Position numbers and translations under genes: made by a program. Of a stretch of DNA of 64,000 nucleotides, positions 57,501 to 64,000 are shown in pieces. Position 1 is the first letter of the stretch. The number at the start of each line of letters is the position of its first letter. The notes under the pieces are model-generated. The model had not been told where the DNA came from, searched no databases, and was given only the letters and a program-made list of their open reading frames with translations. The DNA is from Apium graveolens (Eukaryota; Streptophyta; Magnoliopsida; Apiales; Apiaceae): assembly GCF_009905375.1 (NCBI RefSeq), contig NC_133647.1, forward strand, positions 171,908,790 to 171,972,789, read 5' to 3'.

Positions 57501-57901
57501 GCAGATTGGTTTCTTGGTTCAGCAAGAAACAAAAGTCAATTTCCACATCAACTGCAGAAGTAGAGTATATTGCTGCAGGAAGCTGTTGTGCACAGATTCT
57601 TTGGATGAAGAATCAGTTACTGGATTATGGGTTAACATATTTCAAAATCCCTATTTACTGTGATAATCAAAGTGCTATTGCTATGACAGGTAATCCAGTT
57701 CAACACTCTATGACAAAGCACATCAGCATCAGGTATCACTTCATCAGGGAACATGTGGATGAAGGTACAGTGGAATTGCACTTTATTCCAACAGATCAAC
57801 AACTAGCAGATATCTTCACAAAACCATTGTGTGAAGCCACTTTTACAAGATTGGTAAATGAACTTGGAATGGTTTCAGGTTCTTTCTCTAAATCTGCTTA
57901 G
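54555..57901 (+). pseudogene. pol of element F (protease, integrase, RT, RNase H)
   Basis: Protease VLDSGCSGHMTG is at the start. The integrase zinc domain has WNWHKKLSHLNFNNI and CDSCQKAKQRKSSF. The core has HVDLFGPVNVMS, VDEFTRYTWVYFLH, IRSDNGTEFKN and TPQQNGVVERKNRTLIEAAR. One in-frame TAG lies at 55557-55559, after which the same frame continues (55620-56414). Its Ser/Asp-rich linker ends at DADWV, followed by a stop and a small frameshift near 56415. RT (from 56405) has [20 protein letters not shown] and an intact YVDDII box. RNase H has [18 protein letters not shown] and ends [19 protein letters not shown]. Three or four lesions only, so it is comparatively young. Confidence 0.9.
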
Positions 57902-58102
57902 TTTTGTTCTGTTATATCAGACTTTATGATCAGTATTTACAGAATTTAATCCCTTTGTGTATTCTGTGCTTAATTGACAAATGTGTTTAAGTACTGACTG
58001 TTGTCTAATATATGTTTCTAAACTCTGATAAGTGATATGTCTGTTTAAGTAACTATTCGATCCTATGAGGATAACTGTGCTAGATGCTGACCTAGTAGTC
58101 TT
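57902..58102 (+). other. post-pol spacer of element F
   Basis: Non-coding. It holds further copies of the element's motif, in both orientations (TATCAGACTTTA, GATCAGTATTTA, TTTAAGTACTGA, AACTCTGATAAG). It ends at the insertion point of element G, where GTCTT (58098-58102) would be the left half of the target duplication. Confidence 0.6.
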
Positions 58103-61100
58103 TGTAACACCCCCAGATCCGGGGTCGGGGATCCGGGTCGTCACGAGTTCCATTTCCCTTAATAACACCCAATCTTAATAATTACTCAACTACTCTGTAC
58201 TGTGACCCCACTATAAACACACACACCACACGTTATAGTCTCAGAGATGAATATCCAAAAAAAATAATCACAAGTCATTTTATTCCACAATTATATGCCA
58301 ATACACCTTAAACAGGTTTCTGAATAAATTTACATTTCTTTGCCATTATTACAATTCATAAATATACATAATCTGATACATCAAAAGTTGAAAGCCTAGC
58401 CTATTGGTAGTTCCTACCTCAGCTATGGCGGCATCAGTGCTTCTAGAAAACTGCGGAACGTCTCCTAACCTCTTGCGAATCGGGAGCTTGGTCCGGTTCA
58501 TCTTGTCTATCTGATGTTGTGTGATGAAAGAAGAAAGCAAGGGTGAGCAGCAAGCCCACTAAAATAATATGTATAATGATTAACAATATATGAGCCTTCT
58601 CATAGTACTCATGAAAGTCTTGGTCAAAAGAAATGAACCAAGTTGATATCTTAATGCGATGAAGTCGCAAAATATTCAGTATATATACATATATACTTTT
58701 CAAAATATTGGAAGTCCTCTTCCATGCATAATATACACAAAGTCCCAGTGTATAACTGTATATAAAAAAATATCGTTGCAAGGTGATCTCATATATCTAA
58801 CCTTGTCTCAACATTTTTCTGAAAATCTTTGTCATTCATAAGACAATTATTAATTAGATATAAGTTTAAAAGATGAAGTTACAAGATACCCCAATATATT
58901 TATATCTTTCCCAAATACTACTTGAACTACCACCGTTCAAGTTATAATTAGTTTCAAACGTTCATCACATAGATGAGACTACAAGATAATACTTGAATAG
59001 ATTCAACCTTTAAAATATCATCAAAATAAAATGAAGTTATGAGATACTTCATTTGATGTAAACATCATTTTGAAAACTTGACCATGCCAACACCCAACAA
59101 TCGCCCAACCGTAGCCTTTCTATCGAAGTGCTCTGGGTAGTGTTGCAGAAATTATCCAATTGGATGATGAACTCATTACGGGAGTTTGCCGCGCCAGGAA
59201 GACCACTTACGATGATCAGTCGTAGTAGTACAACCCCACCATTTTCTACGTGTAGAGGAGAACCTGTCGGATTTACTTGTCAACCGAACACTGAACTCCT
59301 AAGGAATGGACCGCCTTAGCGGAACTTCCAGGCCATTTGGGCCAATATAATAAGGCTGGGCCGGCGCTACTCGGCCACTTACGCCACTCCTAGTTCAGAT
59401 GAAATCCATGACTGAAACGTAAGGCTTGTCCCCACTTTCCCCAAGTAGAAACTTGTTGATACGGCTCCACCAAGAAGTCGTATCTATTTGGAAAGGAGAA
59501 CTCACCGATATTTCCCAGGCGATGCCTGTTAATGGATTAACTTGTTCCAAGAATTTTACTTCCCGAATATTGGGTAAGTAATCAAAAACTCTTTTACCAA
59601 GACAGCAACCTTGTTGCGAATATAAAACACACCACAGAGCCGGATCCCTCAGGTTTTGAGCGAGTATTTAAATCCCCTTCGAAAGGAGGATCTTAAAAAA
59701 AATGAGTTTTGAGATCCGCTCTAACTTTTTAAAAAAAATCATTTTGAAGACTCGCAAAACATTTTTAAGAATGTTTGGAGTGAAGCTGATTTAATGAAGT
59801 AAATCAGTCCCCAGAATATTTAGAAAATGTCTGAATATTATTATTTAAATAATATTCCCATAAAGAATAATCTTTATAAAAATAATTGAAGTAGAAGTTT
59901 TAAAACTTATACTTGAAACGAATATTAAATAACCAAAGATATACTTATATGAAAGTACTATCTTTATTTGAATAATCGAAAATAAGTTTGATTATTTACA
60001 CCTTATTCTTTAATAAAATAAAGAATATATCTCAGCAAATAATCGGAGTCATAGATCCTCAAATGAATATTCAAAAATATTCATTAAATAATATAAACTG
60101 AGTCATAAGCCCTCGAATGAATATTCAAATAATATTCAGATAATAAAATAAAAGGAGTCATACATCCTCAATTGAATATTCAAATAATATTCAATAAATA
60201 ATATAAAGGAGTCATAAGTCTTCGAATGAATATTCAAGATAATATTCATTAATAAAATAAAGTTAAAGTTATCGAATAAACCTTATTCGATTAATAGTTT
60301 TAAAAACTATATCCATATATATATATAAATAAATATATATATATATATATATACTCGGGAACATCGACTCCCGGTTTAGAAATATGTTCACCTTTTATCC
60401 CCTATACTAAGGGTATACGCAACTACTTGCTTATTTCTAGCATAGGTATTATGCAACTATAAGCATTGAAATCAACAGATAGATAACCAGATTACGAAAC
60501 AGACATGCATATATACCATATCAGCATGCTCCAATATATCGCAAAATTTGCTAATAACAATCATGCACTATCACAAGATAATGCATATACATATATTTAC
60601 ATCACCACAACAGTATATCGGGTAGAAAACTTGCCTGAGCGACTGGGGATTACGAATGGCTCGGGACGAGTCTGGTAACCTATAAACAACAAGTAAGTTG
60701 GAATTAAAGCAAAGTCACTTGTAAATCTATACTCTAACCAACTCAGACTCTAACGCTCGTTTTGCGCTTACTGATTCTCTTAAGTCACTCGAGTACCCTC
60801 GGCTCCACCATTTTTAATAATTTAACCTTTACGAGTTTTAAAGCGATTCCTTCGCGAGTGCCTTACCAACTGCCTAACACACTTACCATAAATGTTTCAT
60901 ACATTAATTAACCCTTTTTGGTCTTTAACCTATGTTTCAAAGTAAGGCGAGGGGAAAAGTTTCGTTCGCGAAACGCCGTTACTTGAAACGGTCGTTTCTC
61001 CTAAACCGTGCATCGGAATCGAACGAACTACATATCAAAACGAAGCTCGTAACATGAGCTATCTAAACATGGCAGTGGTCATAATCTAGCAGGGGGTTCT

Positions 61101-62446
61101 CGGGTCCTAATGTTATGCACAAAAACAGTCCAAAGAAAATCGGACGTTACGACGGCTATGTTTACGCGATTACCAATGTTTAAACCATTCAAACCCATTC
61201 CAAATCAACCTCAAATCCAACCTCAAATCCATCATACAACAAACATCCATCCTTATCACATCATAAAAACCCCAACAAATCCACATTAACCATTTATACT
61301 TATTCCTCACATGAACTAAAAGCTTTACTTAGGTTCTTTAACTAATTACCAAGATTTACAACTCCAACAATGCAACAAAACCAACTAATCTCTACAAACT
61401 CAACCAAACTTCAACCAATAAAGCATCATGCTTCACATATGCTATATCAAACACATTCAATCCTAATTACTCAAAACTAAAGCTAGGGTTTGTAGTTTAT
61501 ACCTTCCTTGGAGAGTGGAGAATCAAGAGAATGGCTTGGAATCACCTTTAAAGCCCTTATCCAAGCTTAATCTAAACAAAACTTCAAGAACACAAATTTT
61601 AGTTCTTGAAAACACTATTCACCATCTTCTTTCATGATTTATAGAAAAAGATTGGCTTGGAATTAGAAGCTTAAACTTATAGGAAGTATGTAACTATCCA
61701 TGGGGAAGCTTAGATAATTACCTTGCTAAATAGTAAGTGGAGGAGCTTGGACTTTCATTTTTTAAGAAAACCACCCGAGAGCTTCATGAACAAAGCCTTG
61801 GTTGCTTTTGATTTTTGATGAAAATGATTTTTGCTTGGCTTGGTTGCTTGGTTTTTGTGCTTGTTTTAGTCAATTACCTTCTTGCCCTTGAATTTGTGTG
61901 GTTCTCATTCAACCACACCTCCTTCCTTCCCATGTCATGCTTATATCATCCTCATGATGTCATCCTCCCTTCCTTGTCCTCTTTCTATTGGTTGGATGAC
62001 ATCATTCCCACTAATCCCTTTGATTAACTTCCTAATCGTTTGCCTAATGACCGCTGATCTGTTATACGGTTCGCTTAACTTTCGTTCTCGTTTATCGTTT
62101 GAAGGATCATACCCGGGATCTTATTACTTAGGTTCCCTTAACCTTTCTCAATACATTATATTCCTTTTTATGATCCTCTATTATAATCCTTTAATTTAAA
62201 TCCTTTTTATCCTGTTACCTTATACTCAATTCTCTCCGTATCTTGTGGATTTCCGGGAAAAACCAAAGTGTTCGGAATTGGATTCTGACGATCTTTACAT
62301 ACACTTATATACTTCATAGAGTACTAATAATATCCCAGAATATCCATAACAGAACCCCTACATAGTGTGGCATGAAAAGTTTTCTCATTCAGCAAAAACA
62401 CTATTCATAAGGGTTTCAAAATTTTCCAAAAATTGGGGTTATTACA
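58103..62446 (-). repeat. 3' LTR of element G (4344 bp)
   Basis: The ends are TGTAACACCC (58103) and GGGGTTATTACA (62446), forming a TGTAA...TTACA inverted pair. An (AT)n run lies at 60325-60353. No convincing gene lies inside. Small frames such as 59128-59319 have no family. Simple repeats GAATATTCA(A/T) recur at 60060-60260. Confidence 0.75.
60325..60353. repeat. (AT)n microsatellite inside the LTR of element G
   Basis: A pure AT run with one AAATA interruption. No coding relevance. Confidence 0.7.
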
Positions 62447-62465
62447 GTCTCCCCTCCTTAAAAGG
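62447..62465 (-). other. polypurine tract of element G
   Basis: The minus strand reads AAGGAGGGGAGAC directly before the LTR. It is the primer for plus-strand DNA synthesis in LTR retroelements and supports the LTR boundary. Confidence 0.7.
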
Positions 62466-62479
62466 ATTCCGTCCCGGAA

Positions 62480-64000
62480 TCAGATAGAAAATGAATAGGG
62501 ATACTCTCTTAGCATTGCACTTTCTAACTCTCGAGTAAATTTTCCCACATTGTGGTTCTACCATCAAACTCTTACTAGTTTGATAACCCTTCTCCTAAGC
62601 ACTCGTTCCTTTTTACTCTATACCCTTCCTGGTTGCTCCATATAGGTTACGTCTGGTTGCATGTCTATGCGCTCATATGCCCCTATTTGTCTGGCATCCG
62701 AATTACACTTCCTTAACATTGATACGTGGAACACGTTATGAACTTGCTACAGGTTCGGGGGTAGGGCTAGCTCATATGCTAACTTCCCAAACGTCTTAAT
62801 ATATCCAAGGGTCCAACAAATTATAGACTTAGCTTTCCTTTCTTTCCGAACCTCATCAATCCTTTTTCAAGGGTTTCCAAGGGGATACCTATAACATTAC
62901 TAGGCCCCCTATTTCATACTCTTTGTCCTTTTTGAGTCAAATCAGCATACCTCTTATGTCCATCTTGGGTTACTACCAGCCGTCCTCTGATTAGATCTAT
63001 TATATCCCTGGTCCTTTGGACTACTGCGGGTCCGAGCATCTTGCGCTCTACAACTTCATCCTAACATAAGGGAGATCGACATTATCTTCCCTCAAGGATC
63101 TCATAAGGTGACACCTCGATAATGACATATGATCTATTGTCGTGATATAACTAAATCCGCGTTAAGTGATCATTCCAAATTTTTTTCAAGTCTATTGCAC
63201 AGACTCTCATTATAGCGTTTAGCATTAGAGCTTTTGCTTCTCAATACCCATTCTTTTCGAGTTCGTAATCGCTACTACCTTCCGTTCCTAATATTATACT
63301 GGTTATACTTTTGCTCGTTAGCGTTCTATAACCTTTTAATAACCACGTCAACCTTAGTATTACGAATGTGTTCCCATTCTGAATACCACCATAACTTTAC
63401 TACTCCTTTTTCAGCTGTTTCTATTTTCGAAAGCTTAATCCTTCATATAGAAGTAAAAGAATTTATTGAGAGATCACTATGATCATGAACACTTGTTATC
63501 TCGCATAGTTAGTACAGAAGGTGGCCAGCCTTTAGTACTTGACAAGCAATTAAACAATAGTTGGTATCCTACTAGGCTTCTATCACACAGATAGACAGTC
63601 ATTCGGCAATACCTCCCCTTCTGGAAGGGTTGTTCTTCTCAACTTACATGAAATGAAAAGAAGAGAAAAGAACGAACTGAAGAGAATTGTATATATGAAA
63701 GAAAAAAAAAATATACTGCCACAAAATATATGGCTTGGAACCTACCTCTGAACTATAGAGGTTTGTCATAGGAGAACAAATCATATACGTATATAAATCA
63801 ACATTAAGCATTATAGCCTCGTATTTCCCATGCCTAAATATTTTTGCTATTCCGTCCATCATTCTATGGACCCATGCTCTTCCTCGAGCTTATACACAAT
63901 CACCTTTGAAACTCCCTCGACATCGAAAATCGAATCTGGGATCTCATTCTAGACATCATCGTTACTTGAATTCTATGCTTGCACCGCAACCTTCCTCGTA
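62480..64000 (-). pseudogene. pol 3' end of element G (integrase C-terminal part), broken
   Basis: Minus-strand peptides include YVIIEVSPYEILEGR near 63130 and CWDEVVERKMLGP near 63040. Then come HKRYADLTQKG near 62955, RFGKKGKLSL near 62840, VHNVFHVSML near 62735 and RQIGAYERIDMQPDV-type sequence near 62680. This order is that of a Ty3/gypsy integrase C-terminus with its GPY/F-like module. Several in-frame stops and frame changes show that it is dead. A chromodomain, expected at the very end in chromoviruses, is not recognisable. 63250-64000 is more worn and only weakly readable. Confidence 0.75.

Larger units (their letters stand above)
52329..58102 (+). mobile_element. SIRE-like Copia element F, 5' portion (interrupted by element G)
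   Basis: In order: 5' LTR (52329-52939), Met-tRNA primer site, gag, protease, integrase, RT, RNase H (stop at 57901), and 201 bp of post-pol spacer. The sequence then switches at 58103 to a Ty3/gypsy LTR, so the 3' part lies beyond the right edge. RT has [13 protein letters not shown], typical of the SIRE lineage. By analogy with element A, an extra post-pol ORF would be expected in the missing part. Confidence 0.85.
58103..64000 (-). mobile_element. Tekay-like Ty3/gypsy element G (minus strand, runs off the right edge)
   Basis: The left boundary TGTAACACCCCCAGATCC is abrupt inside element F. A 4.3-kb LTR is followed by a polypurine tract (on the minus strand) and then the 3' end of pol. Very long LTRs and this pol type fit the Tekay/Del branch of chromoviruses. 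The other LTR and the rest of pol are beyond the window. Confidence 0.8.

Noticed and set aside
59128..59319. 63-aa frame inside the long LTR
   Set aside because: It has no family match and lies within non-coding LTR sequence.
1..64000. CRISPR arrays, rRNA or tRNA genes, organelle insertions
   Set aside because: No regularly spaced repeats with unique spacers, no rRNA or tRNA structure and no recognisable plastid or mitochondrial genes were seen on reading.

Overview
The window is nuclear DNA of a flowering plant. The evidence is GT-AG introns, plant-specific gene families (wax-synthase-like acyltransferases, an early nodulin-like phytocyanin, a plant RhoGDI), AT-rich intergenic DNA, and dense Copia, Ty3/gypsy, MITE and foldback elements. 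A large-genome asterid, perhaps Apiaceae, is my guess from the general look of the elements. The sequence alone does not prove it.

Layout. 1-5618 is the 3' part of a SIRE-like Copia element (A): pol tail, spacer, a long decayed post-pol ORF, 3' LTR. It sits inside an older Copia remnant (B, 5619-6429). 6430-10440 is gene-free and holds a 387-bp foldback MITE, a 1.1-kb insertion with a 15-bp target duplication, and a Stowaway MITE nested inside that. 10446-15605 is a full-length but decayed Copia element (C, minus strand). 15606-22500 is genic: a small lipid-anchored protein of unknown function (16191), an early nodulin-like protein (18004-19335, two exons), a wax-synthase-like acyltransferase (20159-21319, minus) and a Mutator-type MITE. 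22938-28390 is a Copia element (D, minus). 29220-32712 is a solo LTR with a perfect 5-bp target duplication. 33433-37353 holds a second wax-synthase-like paralogue and a five-exon RhoGDI gene, both minus.

From 38.4 kb on there is no recognisable host gene. 38.8-41.2 kb holds MITEs and a tandem duplication. 41.6-45.5 kb is a gag-less Copia relic (E, minus). 45.6-51.4 kb holds two copies of a second MITE family, a 39-bp-arm hairpin, a decayed reverse transcriptase of a non-LTR-like plant family, and a possible CACTA relic. 52329-58102 is the 5' part of a second SIRE-like element (F, plus). It is cut by a Tekay-like Ty3/gypsy element (G, minus) with a 4.3-kb LTR that runs off the right edge.

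The host genes do not form an obvious pathway. The two acyltransferases are paralogues on the same strand, separated by element D and the solo LTR, so they look like an old local duplication stretched by insertions. The most unusual signal is that SIRE-like elements A and F each carry a private 10-12-bp motif, different in each. It is clustered in the LTR and seen again in the non-conserved linkers and untranslated spacers, but not by eye in the conserved enzyme domains. The LTR of element D carries a third such array. These could be binding sites for a host factor or for an element-encoded factor.
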